NCBI GenBank assembly: GCA_029265255.1 | Contig: JAJUJQ010000003.1 | Coordinates: forward strand, 1-64,000 | Direction of reading: 5' to 3' | DNA length: 64,000 nucleotides | Source of the DNA: Spirochaetota bacterium | Lineage (GTDB): Bacteria; Spirochaetota; Spirochaetia; Treponematales; Rectinemataceae | Shown: one piece after another, positions 34,355 to 43,498 of the stretch | Layout: every line of letters begins with the position of its first letter | Position numbering within the stretch: the stretch's first letter is position 1 | Position numbers and translations under genes: made by a program | Notes under the pieces: generated by a model | Database searches by the model: none | The model's input: only the letters and a program-made list of their open reading frames with translations | What the model was told of the DNA's origin: nothing

Positions 34355-35406
34355 ATCGAAAGATATGGGTTTTTCTTCTTGCTGCTGTGTTTGCCTCATT
34401 CGCGTTGTCAGGTGTGCAGGCACTCGACATAAAGAGTGGGCTGATGAGGGTAGTGACAGATGAGCTTACTTTGCGTCCGATTCTTTACCGACTGGTGAAT
34501 ATCGCAGGCAAGTCGAAATATGAGCCGCTATTTTTTGCCGATGATCCACGGACTAGCTATATTGTCATCAACATTGATAATCGAATCTATCGACTCGGAA
34601 ATTCCCAGGAGTATCGAGTCACTCAGAAACGCATCGACAATGGAATAGAAATAACCTATCAGTCAGTGGTCAATCGAGTGACGTACCGGCTGGTACTTGC
34701 TGCGTTTGGAGATTCGAGAATCGCGAACGGTTTTAAGTCCGAAATCGTCGTGGAAAATTTGAGCCAGCGAGATATGAAAGTGATGATAAAACAGGTGTTC
34801 GATACCTGGCTCGGAGAAAAATTGGGACGGCATTTTTCTTTGCCCGATATGCCTGCAATAGCCGAAGAACGTATGTTTGATTCAGGTTCCAAACCTGCAT
34901 ACGTCATGAGTCCGGGCGAGGTAGTTTCTGTCGCCCTGTTGCTTGAGGAGGAATCGATTCCGGATTTGGTGCTGCTGGCAAACTGGAAACGCATGAGCGA
35001 TTCTCGCTTCTTCTATGAATCGAATCTCATGAAGGGCTTTTCAATGATTCCATATTCTGTCAACGACTCTGCTGTCTCGTTATTCTGGAATGAACGGATA
35101 GTACCTGCAGGTGGAACCATCAAGGTTGGAAGCAGCTGGCTGGCAGGAGGATCTGGCGATGAATTCGCATCATGGCTCGCTCAGCATTACCCATTCAGTT
35201 CACGCCAGGGCGCTTCGCAGCCGACCTTATCTGCGAACACGAGGCCTCTGACCCTTGATGTCGAAGACCTCATGGCAATGGTCGCGCGAATCGATCAGGC
35301 GATCGCGGAGGTTGACAAGCTTTCCGATGAGGACCTCGCGGCGTTGCTTAAGGATGTCGAATTGCTTGAAGCAGGAGAAACAGGCGGCGCTCTTGCGAAC
35401 CCATGA
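34351..35406 (+). CDS. Exported protein of unknown function
   Basis: The product has 351 residues with a clear signal peptide ([21 protein letters not shown], cleavage near 'VQA-LD'). I do not recognise the family. The mature part is mostly beta ('[16 protein letters not shown]', '[22 protein letters not shown]', '[29 protein letters not shown]'), consistent with a beta-sandwich fold, and ends in a short acidic helix ('[32 protein letters not shown]'). It overlaps the upstream TPR gene (ATGA) and the frame of dtd, so it is co-expressed with a periplasmic TPR protein. An envelope-assembly role is a guess from context. Confidence 0.6.
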   Translation: MNRKIWVFLLAAVFASFALSGVQALDIKSGLMRVVTDELTLRPILYRLVNIAGKSKYEPLFFADDPRTSYIVINIDNRIYRLGNSQEYRVTQKRIDNGIEITYQSVVNRVTYRLVLAAFGDSRIANGFKSEIVVENLSQRDMKVMIKQVFDTWLGEKLGRHFSLPDMPAIAEERMFDSGSKPAYVMSPGEVVSVALLLEEESIPDLVLLANWKRMSDSRFFYESNLMKGFSMIPYSVNDSAVSLFWNERIVPAGGTIKVGSSWLAGGSGDEFASWLAQHYPFSSRQGASQPTLSANTRPLTLDVEDLMAMVARIDQAIAEVDKLSDEDLAALLKDVELLEAGETGGALANP

Positions 35407-35435
35407 ATAGCCCGAAGCGGGATCGAGGAAGAGTC

Positions 35436-35897
35436 ATGAGAGCAGTGGTACAGCGCGTTTCAGAGGCATCGGTGACTATGGTGCGGGAGGGAGAGGAGCA
35501 GCTTTGCGGGAGTATTGCCAGGGGACTTCTCGTGTACTGCGGTGTGGGCGAAGGAGACACCGACGAGGACGCACGCTATCTTGCCGACAAGGTGGCGAAT
35601 CTCCGCATTTTCATGGACAGCGATGAGAAAATGAATCTTTCCGTGCTGGATATTGATGGCGATGTACTCGTTATCTCTCAATTTACCCTGCTTGCGGATG
35701 CCCGAAAGGGGCGTCGGCCATCCTATTCCGGAGCGGCTGACCCAGCCGAGGCCCTCCGCTTGTATGAAGCATTCATCGAAATGCTGCGAGCGAAGGGGAT
35801 TCGCGTGCAGACTGGAAGGTTTCAGGAAATCATGCGGGTCAGGTACACCAACGAAGGGCCTGTCACGATTCTTCTGGATTCGCGCAAAGTATTCTGA
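35436..35897 (+). CDS. dtd: D-aminoacyl-tRNA deacylase
   Basis: Removes D-amino acids from mischarged tRNA. ATG 35436 follows GAGGAAGAG; the frame's GTG/ATG at 35403 would add 11 residues. The product has 153 residues. The family motif '[17 protein letters not shown]' holds the catalytic Thr, and the 'Gly-cisPro' region is 'TNEGPVT'. The usual 'GxFGADM' is changed to 'GRFQEIM', a small deviation. Last gene of the rpe operon, followed by a strong terminator. Confidence 0.93.
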   Translation: MRAVVQRVSEASVTMVREGEEQLCGSIARGLLVYCGVGEGDTDEDARYLADKVANLRIFMDSDEKMNLSVLDIDGDVLVISQFTLLADARKGRRPSYSGAADPAEALRLYEAFIEMLRAKGIRVQTGRFQEIMRVRYTNEGPVTILLDSRKVF

Positions 35898-35930
35898 CTG
35901 GCTATTATAGCGGTCGGGTATTATGCCCGA

Positions 35931-35967
35931 AAAAAGAGGCGGCATGGACATGCCGCCTCTTTTTTTT
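35931..35967. terminator. Bidirectional terminator between dtd and ppdK
   Basis: A 15-bp arm AAAAAGAGGCGGCAT (35931-35945), loop GGAC, and its complement (35950-35964) give T-runs on both strands. It serves the convergent dtd and ppdK genes. A smaller hairpin, CGGG/CCCG, lies just upstream at 35916-35930. Confidence 0.93.
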
Positions 35968-35996
35968 CGTGATTGGTTCAGTACCGCGTGGACTCG

Positions 35997-38864
35997 TTAT
36001 TTATTCTTCGAGCCGCGAGGTCTGCCGCGGGGTCTCTTTACCGCGGGAGTTGCTGCTTTGGTCTCAGCCACAGCCTTGCGCGCCACTGGTTTGCGCTTTG
36101 CCGTACTGGCTGCCGCAGGCTTCTTTGCCGTTTTAGTCGTACCAGCGGGCCTGCCGCGCCGTACGGTCTTCTTGGCTGCCATGGAATCCTCTATAACAGC
36201 CTGAGCCGCTGCAAGGCGCGAAATGGGCACACGGAAGGGTGAGGAAGAGACATAGTTCATGCCTACTCTGTGGCAGAATTTTACTGATGCTGGATCACCG
36301 CCATGTTCGCCGCAGATTCCGACTTTCAGCTTGGGCCGGGTGGTGCGGCCTTTTTCGATACCCATGCGCACCAGCATACCTACACCTTCCTGATCAAGGC
36401 TCTGGAAAGGATCGGCCTTGAATATTCCCGCTTTCTTCTCGTCGACATAATCCGGAAGGAATTTGCCAGCATCGTCACGAGAAAGCCCCAGTGTCATCTG
36501 GGTGAGGTCGTTTGTGCCGAAGGAGAAGAACTCGGCGACTTCGGCAATCTTGTCCGCAAGCAAGGCGGCGCGCGGTACCTCAATCATTGTTCCAACCATG
36601 TAGCTGAGCTTGATGCCAGACTTCGCGATGATCGCGTCGGCTACCTCACGTGTTCTCGTCTCAAGGATCCCAAGTTCCTTTGCGTCGATGACGAGCGGGA
36701 TCATGATCTCCGGGAGCACTTTGACGCCTTTCTTGGTCATATTGCAGGCAGCAGTAATGATAGCGGTTACCTGCATATCCAGGATCTCGGGATAGGTGAT
36801 GGTGAGACGACATCCGCGATGGCCGAGCATTGGATTTGCCTCATGCAGCTGGTTTACGCGCTGTATGACTTTTTCGATGGGAACACCAACCGCGTTGGCG
36901 AGCGCACGCTGACCTTCTTCGTCATGTGGCACAAACTCGTGAAGCGGTGGGTCTATGAGACGGATGGTGACAGGAAGTCCATCCATAGCCTTGAAAATGC
37001 CTTCGAAGTCCTTGGTCTGGAAGGGGAGGAGTTTATTGAGGGCTTTCTTGCGGCTTTCCACGTCGTCGGCGATGATCATTTCACGAATCGCGAGGATGCG
37101 CTCTTCGGAATCGAAGAACATATGCTCAGTGCGGCAGAGCCCAATACCTTCGGCGCCAAGCTGACGTGCCTTTTCTGCATCGTAGGGCGTATCTGCGTTG
37201 GTGCGCACTTTGAGGGTCCTGGTTTTGTCCACCCAGCTCATGAGGGTGTTGTACGCTTTGGGAGGCTCGGGTTTTATAAGCGTCAATTCGCCCTTGTAGA
37301 CATTGCCGCTGCTGCCGTCGAGAGTAATGTACTCACCCTGCTTCACGATAGTATCACCAACTGCGAAATACCCCTTTTCATAGTCTATGTTGAGCTTCTC
37401 GCACCCGACAATGCAGCATTTGCCCCAGCCGCGCGCGACGACCGCCGCATGGCTGGTCTTGCCGCCCGTCGCGGTCAGGATGCCCTGGGCAGCGTGCATG
37501 CCACCGACATCCTCCGGGCTCGTCTCCTTTCTAACAAGAATGACTTTTTCACCCTTGGCAGCCCATTCCTCAGCATCCTTTGCGTTGAAGACGACCTTGC
37601 CGACCGCCGCACCAGGTACCGCATCGATGCCCTGGACAAGGAAGGCTTTCTTGAGCGTTTCCGGCTTGGACTTGTCGATCATCGGATAGAAAATGCCTTC
37701 AATATCCGATGCCTTGATGCGCATGATCGCCTCTTCCTTGGTGATGAGTTTCTCTTTCACCATATCGACAGCAATCTTGAATGCAGCAATGGGGCTGCGC
37801 TTGCCGGTGCGGCACTGCAGCATGTAGAGCTTGCCTTCCTCTACGGTGAATTCGAGATCCTGCATGTCGCGGTAATGCTTTTCCAGTTTCTTGCGGATTG
37901 CGACAAGCTGCTTGTAGACATTGGGGTCGCGCTTTTCGAGCTCAGCGAGCTTGATGGGAGTGCGGATGCCTGCGACGACATCCTCGCCCTGCGCATTGAC
38001 GAGATAATCGCCATAGAAGACATTTTCGCCGGTATTGGGATCACGAGTGAAGCAAACACCTGTGCCAGAAGTCTCGCCTTTGTTGCCGAACACCATCTGG
38101 ACTACGTTAACGGCAGTACCCTTGATGCCGACCAGTTTTTCCACCTTTCGGTAGGTCACTGCCTTGTCAGCCATCCATGAATTGAACACCGCGTCGATAG
38201 CTCCCTTGAGCTGCTCCCATGGGTCCTGTGGGAATTCCGCTTTGATATGCTCCCGGTAAATTTTTTTGAATCGCGTGATGAGCGTATCAAGCTCTTCTTC
38301 ATTGACATCAGTATCATTGACTTTTTGACCCGCAGGAATACCCAGGCGTGGTCTGGTGTGAGTTTCCTTGATCTCGTCGAATGCCTTGTCGAATTCTTCC
38401 CTGTCGATCCCCATGGCGGTGGAACCATACATCATGATGAAACGGCGATAGGCATCGAGCGCGAAACGGCGATTTCCAGTCTTCGCGGCGAGACCCTCGA
38501 CGGAGGCATCGGTAAGACCAAGATTGAGGATGGTTTCCATCATGCCCGGCATAGATACCGGCGCTCCGGAGCGGACCGAGACGAGGAGTGGATCACGCGG
38601 ATCGCCCAGCATTTTACCGGTTGTCTTTTCCAGCTGTTTCAAATGCTTCTGAACTTCCTTGTCGAGACCTTCGGGCCATTTTCTACCGCTCTTGTAATAC
38701 AAGTCGCAGACTTCAGTGGTGATAGTGAAACCGGCTGGCACCGGAAGACCGATTTTTGTCATCTCATGCAGACCGGCTCCCTTTCCGCCGAGAAGCTCTT
38801 TCATGGTGCCGTCGCCTTCCGCAACGCCCGCACCAAACGAATACACGAATTTTTTCTTGGCCAT
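35997..38864 (-). CDS. ppdK: Pyruvate, phosphate dikinase with AT-hook tail
   Basis: Interconverts pyruvate, ATP and phosphate with PEP, AMP and PPi; in fermenting spirochaetes it can run toward ATP from PPi. Residues 1-340 are the ATP-grasp domain ('GGKGAGLHEMTKIGLPVPAGFTITTEVC', 'SVRSGAPVSMPGMMETILNLG'). The swivelling phosphohistidine domain has 'GGKTSHAAVVARG' with His near 472. The PEP/pyruvate barrel follows, with 'GICGEHGGDPASVKFCHRVG'. The canonical enzyme ends near residue 894. A 61-residue Lys/Arg/Ala/Pro tail follows (895-955) with two AT-hook cores, G904-R-P and the classic 'PRGRPRG' at 945-951. GGAGG precedes the ATG by nine bases. Confidence 0.95.
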   Translation of the reverse strand: MAKKKFVYSFGAGVAEGDGTMKELLGGKGAGLHEMTKIGLPVPAGFTITTEVCDLYYKSGRKWPEGLDKEVQKHLKQLEKTTGKMLGDPRDPLLVSVRSGAPVSMPGMMETILNLGLTDASVEGLAAKTGNRRFALDAYRRFIMMYGSTAMGIDREEFDKAFDEIKETHTRPRLGIPAGQKVNDTDVNEEELDTLITRFKKIYREHIKAEFPQDPWEQLKGAIDAVFNSWMADKAVTYRKVEKLVGIKGTAVNVVQMVFGNKGETSGTGVCFTRDPNTGENVFYGDYLVNAQGEDVVAGIRTPIKLAELEKRDPNVYKQLVAIRKKLEKHYRDMQDLEFTVEEGKLYMLQCRTGKRSPIAAFKIAVDMVKEKLITKEEAIMRIKASDIEGIFYPMIDKSKPETLKKAFLVQGIDAVPGAAVGKVVFNAKDAEEWAAKGEKVILVRKETSPEDVGGMHAAQGILTATGGKTSHAAVVARGWGKCCIVGCEKLNIDYEKGYFAVGDTIVKQGEYITLDGSSGNVYKGELTLIKPEPPKAYNTLMSWVDKTRTLKVRTNADTPYDAEKARQLGAEGIGLCRTEHMFFDSEERILAIREMIIADDVESRKKALNKLLPFQTKDFEGIFKAMDGLPVTIRLIDPPLHEFVPHDEEGQRALANAVGVPIEKVIQRVNQLHEANPMLGHRGCRLTITYPEILDMQVTAIITAACNMTKKGVKVLPEIMIPLVIDAKELGILETRTREVADAIIAKSGIKLSYMVGTMIEVPRAALLADKIAEVAEFFSFGTNDLTQMTLGLSRDDAGKFLPDYVDEKKAGIFKADPFQSLDQEGVGMLVRMGIEKGRTTRPKLKVGICGEHGGDPASVKFCHRVGMNYVSSSPFRVPISRLAAAQAVIEDSMAAKKTVRRGRPAGTTKTAKKPAAASTAKRKPVARKAVAETKAATPAVKRPRGRPRGSKNK

Positions 38865-38926
38865 GAGGCTATTCCTCCAGGGTAGAAAGAAAATGACGAA
38901 TTTAAATTGAATTCGCCGCTCGGCAA

Positions 38927-38955
38927 AAACTAATCCAAACAGCCGAAATAGTCAA
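38927..38955 (-). promoter_or_regulatory. Predicted ppdK promoter
   Basis: On the minus strand: TTGACT (38955-38950), 17-base spacer, TAGTTT (38932-38927). It leaves a leader of about 55 bases containing an imperfect AT-rich palindrome and the GGAGG ribosome site. The rest of the 38865-39036 gap is AT-rich. Confidence 0.5.
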
Positions 38956-39001
38956 GCTCACTTTAAGCAACGTTATGCGATATAATCAATAATACTATTG
39001 C

Positions 39002-39022
39002 AAAAAAATCGCGAAGACGCGG
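39002..39022 (-). terminator. Probable terminator after the lipoprotein gene
   Basis: Reading minus: CGCG, loop TCTT, CGCG, then A and seven Ts. The stem is only four GC pairs, but the T-run and the place 15 bases after the lipoprotein stop support termination ahead of ppdK. Confidence 0.5.
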
Positions 39023-39036
39023 TAATTAAAATATAA

Positions 39037-39675
39037 TCATTTCCAGGCAAATTCGAATTCTGCTGGTTTATCCGATAGCAGAACATTGGCCATCGATGCC
39101 TCGATCGCAGTCGTCCTTCCAGTTGCGGTATGGCTAAAATAATCACCAGTAATAATTTTTACCTCTGGTGCGCCGGAGGAGGTTTCAAGCGACAGCCGGA
39201 ATCGATATGGTTGTAACTTTTCCTGGATTGCTGCTTTCGTTTCGGCATCCATGGGAGGGATGGCATTGCCGGTTGAAAGTACAAACCTCGAAATGCCATC
39301 AGTCTTGGAATAGCGCGCGAGCTTGCCCTCGCTGTCGAGATATAACGCCAAATGATCTGGTGAATCGAAGGCGATTTTAAATGATATGATTGTTTCCTTG
39401 TTGTTTTTCTTCATTTCATATGAAGAAAGAGACAGACCTTTTTGGTGCTGCAGACTTCGCACGATTTCATTTTTGGAAAGCGGCAGAGGAAGCCCCGGAT
39501 CGGATTCCTGCGCACCGAAGGAAGCGAATTCTTCCGCGATGCGGTATTCCACCGACAATGTGCCGGAACCGTTTGCCTCGATCTTGGCCGAGACATCGAT
39601 CCCGATACATGAAGCAAGAAGCATCGAAGCCGCAATCGCAGCGCACAAATGTACTGCTCTATGGAATCCTTTCAT
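39037..39675 (-). CDS. Lipoprotein of unknown function
   Basis: The product has 212 residues with a lipobox 'LLASC' (lipidated Cys23). The mature part starts 'IGIDVSAKIEANGSGTLSVEYRIAEEF', a pattern seen in envelope lipoproteins that resemble LppM or DUF3153-like beta domains, but I cannot assign a family. The following sequence is mixed beta and helix without enzymatic motifs. It lies 24 bases downstream of the DUF503 gene on the same strand and is probably co-transcribed from the divergent metG/DUF503 promoter region. A weak purine-rich GGGGCGGG stretch precedes the ATG. Confidence 0.65.
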   Translation of the reverse strand: MKGFHRAVHLCAAIAASMLLASCIGIDVSAKIEANGSGTLSVEYRIAEEFASFGAQESDPGLPLPLSKNEIVRSLQHQKGLSLSSYEMKKNNKETIISFKIAFDSPDHLALYLDSEGKLARYSKTDGISRFVLSTGNAIPPMDAETKAAIQEKLQPYRFRLSLETSSGAPEVKIITGDYFSHTATGRTTAIEASMANVLLSDKPAEFEFAWK

Positions 39676-39699
39676 TGTGCCCGCCCCTTCATCATGCGC

Positions 39700-39990
39700 T
39701 CATCCAAATATTTCCGTATGCGTCTGAACATCATAAAGCTCTACAGGAAAATGGTCTTCTATGAACACAACCGCGTCCCGCAGCACCTTCTCGCCATACT
39801 GGGGAGAATTCGAAACCAGAGCAGCACCTAATTCCGCAAATGCTATCGAATCCTGCAGGTCGATTTCCGCGCACGAAACGTGATATCGATGCTGCACTCT
39901 TTCTTTAATTGCCGAAACGATCCTGCGCTTATCCTTGATCGTGCTTGCTTCCCCCAGTCTTAGTACCATTCGCAGCATTGATACGACCAT
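39700..39990 (-). CDS. ylxP: DUF503 (YlxP-like) protein
   Basis: A small protein of 96 residues from ATG 39990. 'LRLGEASTIKDKRRIVSAIKERVQHRYHVSCAEIDLQDSIAFAELGAALVS' fits the DUF503 family, often encoded near rbfA and infB in other bacteria and thought to act with ribosome maturation or RNA; the role is unproven. Other possible starts are TTG 39999 and ATG 39978. A TGn-extended -10 ends nine bases before ATG 39990 and there is no ribosome site, so the transcript may be leaderless. Confidence 0.8.
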   Translation of the reverse strand: MVVSMLRMVLRLGEASTIKDKRRIVSAIKERVQHRYHVSCAEIDLQDSIAFAELGAALVSNSPQYGEKVLRDAVVFIEDHFPVELYDVQTHTEIFG

Positions 39991-39999
39991 CTTCGACAA

Positions 40000-40050
40000 A
40001 TACTATCACGGCGGTCTGTTCTTGACAGCCCCCTGCGCCGGGGATATTGT
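40000..40050. promoter_or_regulatory. Back-to-back overlapping promoters of DUF503 and metG
   Basis: Plus strand: TTGACA (40022-40027), 17-base spacer, TATTGT (40045-40050), ending 7 bases before the metG ATG. Minus strand: CTGTCA (40028-40023), 17-base spacer, TAGTAT (40005-40000) with an extended TG, ending 9 bases before the DUF503 ATG. The two -35 hexamers share five bases, so polymerase cannot sit on both at once. Confidence 0.6.
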
Positions 40051-40057
40051 CCAAACC

Positions 40058-42319
40058 ATGAAACGCAGACTTGTTACCTCCGCATTGCCATACGTGAATA
40101 ACGTGCCGCATCTCGGAAACCTCATCCAAGTACTATCGGCTGATGTATTCGCTCGATTCTGCCGCTTGCGCGGTTATGAAACGCTTTATATCTGCGGCAC
40201 TGATGAATATGGTACCGCGACTGAGACAAAAGCGCTCGAGGAAGGTGTTACGCCACGCGAGCTTTGCGATCGCTTCCATATACTGCACCGCGATATCTAT
40301 GCATGGTTTGAAATTGCATTCGATAAGTTCGGACGTACCTCCACACCGGAGCATACCGAGATCACTCAATCCATTTTCCTGGACCTTGACAATAACGGGT
40401 ATATTACGCAGCAATCCATGGAACAGCTTTACTGTGATTCCTGTGGGAGGTTCCTTGCAGACCGGTATGTGCGTGGTACCTGCCCACATTGTGGATACGA
40501 AGGAGCACGGGGAGACCAGTGCGAGATGTGCGGCAAACTTCTGGATCCAATGGAACTCCTCGAGCCGAAGTGTTCCACCTGCAGCGGCGCGCCCCGGCCG
40601 CGCTCAACGACACATCTCTATATTGACCTCCCTAGGATATTGCCCAGGCTGGAATCATGGATGAAAGAAGCCAGCGTTAAAGGTTTCTGGGCCAACAATG
40701 CCATTCAGATGACCCAGGCATGGATTCGCGATGGTCTTCATCCGAGGGCGATCACGCGTGATCTCAAGTGGGGTATTCCTGTTCCTAAAAAAGGTTTCGA
40801 GGACAAGGTATTCTATGTCTGGTTCGACGCGCCGATCGGCTATATCTCCATGACTGCCTGTCTCGCCAGTGAAAAGGGTTTCGACTGGAAAGAGTGGTGG
40901 CAGAATCCCGAGGAAGTCGAGTTGTTCCAATTCATCGGCAAGGACAATATCCCATTTCACACGGTCATTTTTCCGTCGAGTTTGCTGGGAAGCGGAAGAA
41001 ACTGGACTATGCTGCATCATATGTCAAGTACCGAATACCTCAACTACGAAGCGGGCAAATTCTCTAAATCGAAAGGCATCGGCGTGTTTGGAACCGACGC
41101 GATGGAAACCGGTATTCCGGCCGATGTCTGGCGATTCTATATTTTCTGGAATAGACCGGAGACTTCTGACTATACCTTCACCTGGTCCGACTTCCAGGAA
41201 AAGGTCAACGGAGAGCTCATCGGCAACCTGGGCAACCTAGTCAACAGGACGCTTACGTTCGTATCGAGGTATTACGAGGGGAAGATACCGGAAGCAGATT
41301 CTGATTCCGTGTTCTGGGAAAAGGTTCAGACACTGGAAAAGCAAGTGACTGAATACCTCGAGCGAGCTGACCTCCGTGACGCGTTCCGCACCATCTTTGC
41401 GATTGCCGATCTTGCCAACAAGCGATTCCAGGATGAAGAACCATGGAAAACCAGGACGACCGATCCTGCAAGAGCGGCAAGGCTCATGCGGGATCTGTGC
41501 CTCGTGCTGAAGGATCTGGCGATAATGCTGCATCCTTACGTGCCCCGTACCGCAGAACGGCTTGCGAAATTTCTTGGATTCTCCATCGGTATGGGAGCCG
41601 GGATGTATTCGTGGCAGGATCTGGGGCTAACTCGGCTGCCAGGGACCGTGTCGACCCCCGAAATGCTGTTCAGCAAACTTGAAGACGAGAACATCGCCGC
41701 GTTGCGTCTGCGCTATTCAGGCTCGCAGAAAGAGAGAGCAGAGGTTGTGGCAAGCCAGCAGGCATCAGCTGCCCCTGCAGCGGAGGTCCTTCCCGAACCA
41801 TCGGGCGAGCAGGAACCAGTTGAATCCCGCTTTAGCCGTCTGATTGATCTGCGAGTAGCACGCATTATCAAGGTTGAAAGGCACCCCAAGGCCGACAAGC
41901 TCTATATCGAAACCCTCGATGACGGGAGCGGAGCGGAAAGGGTCATCGTATCTGGACTCGTACCATATTATTCAGCCGAAGAGTTGCTGGGCAAACAGAT
42001 CATTCTCGTCAACAACCTTAAGCCCGCGACGCTGAGAGGGGTAAAGAGCGCCGGCATGCTTCTGGCTGCCTCTGCGCAGAGCCCGGATGGCAAGGAACTT
42101 GTCGAGGTACTCGAAGCGCCAAATGCGGAACCAGGTGATAGGGTGTGTATTGAAGGGATGGAAGGTTCCCAGGTCCCTGTCGAGATCATCGATATCGATA
42201 CCTTCTTCTCGATTCCGCTGCGGGCGCAAGAAGGCTTTGCGATGGCGGGAAATGGCAAACTCGCAGTAAACGGAACACCTGTTGTGCTCTCACGCGTACA
42301 AAATGGCTCTATTGGGTGA
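40058..42319 (+). CDS. metG: Methionyl-tRNA synthetase
   Basis: Charges tRNA-Met. ATG 40058 gives 753 residues; the frame upstream to 39935 would cross the promoter and is rejected. The class I signatures are 'PYVNNVPHLGNLI' (HIGH-like) and 'KFSKSKGIGV' (KMSKS-like). A two-knuckle zinc domain lies near 125-175 ('CDSCGRFL', 'CPHCGYEGARGDQCEMCG', 'CSTCSG'). An anticodon-binding helical domain follows. A C-terminal EMAP/Arc1p-like tRNA-binding domain ('IDLRVARIIKVERHPKADKLYIETLD') is joined by an Ala/Glu/Pro-rich linker near 565-600. No Shine-Dalgarno is seen; the promoter's -10 lies seven bases before the ATG. Confidence 0.96.
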   Translation: MKRRLVTSALPYVNNVPHLGNLIQVLSADVFARFCRLRGYETLYICGTDEYGTATETKALEEGVTPRELCDRFHILHRDIYAWFEIAFDKFGRTSTPEHTEITQSIFLDLDNNGYITQQSMEQLYCDSCGRFLADRYVRGTCPHCGYEGARGDQCEMCGKLLDPMELLEPKCSTCSGAPRPRSTTHLYIDLPRILPRLESWMKEASVKGFWANNAIQMTQAWIRDGLHPRAITRDLKWGIPVPKKGFEDKVFYVWFDAPIGYISMTACLASEKGFDWKEWWQNPEEVELFQFIGKDNIPFHTVIFPSSLLGSGRNWTMLHHMSSTEYLNYEAGKFSKSKGIGVFGTDAMETGIPADVWRFYIFWNRPETSDYTFTWSDFQEKVNGELIGNLGNLVNRTLTFVSRYYEGKIPEADSDSVFWEKVQTLEKQVTEYLERADLRDAFRTIFAIADLANKRFQDEEPWKTRTTDPARAARLMRDLCLVLKDLAIMLHPYVPRTAERLAKFLGFSIGMGAGMYSWQDLGLTRLPGTVSTPEMLFSKLEDENIAALRLRYSGSQKERAEVVASQQASAAPAAEVLPEPSGEQEPVESRFSRLIDLRVARIIKVERHPKADKLYIETLDDGSGAERVIVSGLVPYYSAEELLGKQIILVNNLKPATLRGVKSAGMLLAASAQSPDGKELVEVLEAPNAEPGDRVCIEGMEGSQVPVEIIDIDTFFSIPLRAQEGFAMAGNGKLAVNGTPVVLSRVQNGSIG

Positions 42320-42328
42320 GGCTTTTCA

Positions 42329-43498
42329 GTGAAGCGCGAGGTCTCGGTCTGCCCACAGACAGCGCTCAAGGTGATGCCCCTGCAAAAAGCGGAAGACTGT
42401 CTCTGCGATGCGGCAGAGGGGTCGTTCATGCAATCGCGCTTCTGGGGGCTTTTCAAGGCAAGAACCGGCTGGGAAGCGTTCGAGGTCTCTGGTTCGCTTG
42501 CTGATGATCTGCCTGCGCTTCGGCTGCTCGTTCTGAGGCGCAGGATGTGGAATATATTTTCTTTTCTCTATGTGCCTCACGGACCATCGGCCGATTTTGC
42601 GGGAAACTCTTTGTCGATTGACGCGCGCATGCGGATACTGGGGCAATTAGGCGCCGTACTAGCAGAAACCTTTGGGCACAGAGATCTCTTCATCCGTTTT
42701 GATCTCGATTGGGAACGCGGAACAGAATCGCTGCCCGGCCTGATACGCGGATTGCCGCTCAAGAAAGGCGCGGATGTCCAGGTACCCGATACGGTGCTCC
42801 TCGATCTTGCTGCAAGCGAAGAATCTTTACTCGATAACATGAAGCCGAAGTGGCGATACAATATCAGGCTTGCGCAAAAGCGAGGGGTCAGCATCATCGA
42901 AGCAGGGAAGGAAGGCATTCCAGATTTCATGGCGCTGTATGCGAAAACGGCTCGACGCGACCATATCGCCATCCATTCACAGTCCTATTACGAAACACTC
43001 TTTGAAACGGCTGAAGATGTCGCGCGAATCGTGCAGCATGGAAGAACTGAAGAACGCGTGGACGCTGCTCCTTCAGTATCGCTCTATTTTGCGGACCATG
43101 AGGGAGACCGGCTTGCCGCCATCATCGTGCTCCGCAATAATCATCGAGCCACCTATCTTTATGGCGCTTCAGCGGATATCAAGCGGAATCTGATGCCCGC
43201 CTATGCGCTCCAATGGCACGCCATACGGGAGTCAAAACGACAAGGCTGTCTTTCCTATGATTTTTTCGGTATTCCGCCGCACGGGGACGATCCTGGTCAC
43301 CCCATGGCGGGGCTGTATCTGTTCAAAACAGGGTTTGGAGGCAGAATCGTGCACCGCGTGGGCGCGTTGGACTACCCGATCCGACCGATATTCTACACGA
43401 TGTATCGATGCGCTGAAAAAATCCGGCTTTTCTGGCACCGAAGAGCCAAGAAGGCTTCCCGTCGCCAGGCTGCCCGTCGCGTTCATGCCGATTCATGA
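42329..43498 (+). CDS. FemAB-type peptidoglycan aminoacyltransferase
   Basis: The product has 389 residues. FemX/FemAB enzymes add amino acids from aminoacyl-tRNA to the peptidoglycan precursor, or transfer related groups; the GNAT-like fold is suggested by 'SFMQSRFWGLFKARTGWEAFEV' near the start, 'LDLAASEESLLDNMKPKWRYNIRLAQKRGV', the central 'LYAKTARRDHIAIHSQSYYETLF' and 'YLYGASADIKRNLMPAYALQWHAIRESKRQGCLSYDFFGIPP', all family hallmarks. GTG start at 42329 with GAGG eight bases upstream, nine bases after metG. The C terminus is basic. The substrate is unknown; proximity to an aminoacyl-tRNA synthetase fits an aminoacyl-tRNA user. Its stop shares the palindrome TCATGA with the convergent AMMECR1 gene. 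Confidence 0.85.
   Translation: MKREVSVCPQTALKVMPLQKAEDCLCDAAEGSFMQSRFWGLFKARTGWEAFEVSGSLADDLPALRLLVLRRRMWNIFSFLYVPHGPSADFAGNSLSIDARMRILGQLGAVLAETFGHRDLFIRFDLDWERGTESLPGLIRGLPLKKGADVQVPDTVLLDLAASEESLLDNMKPKWRYNIRLAQKRGVSIIEAGKEGIPDFMALYAKTARRDHIAIHSQSYYETLFETAEDVARIVQHGRTEERVDAAPSVSLYFADHEGDRLAAIIVLRNNHRATYLYGASADIKRNLMPAYALQWHAIRESKRQGCLSYDFFGIPPHGDDPGHPMAGLYLFKTGFGGRIVHRVGALDYPIRPIFYTMYRCAEKIRLFWHRRAKKASRRQAARRVHADS

Noticed and set aside
36303..38180. A 625-codon plus-strand frame opposite pyruvate phosphate dikinase
   Set aside because: It is antisense to a complete and well-conserved enzyme, has no ribosome site, and its composition is that of a reversed Gly/Ala-rich coding strand.
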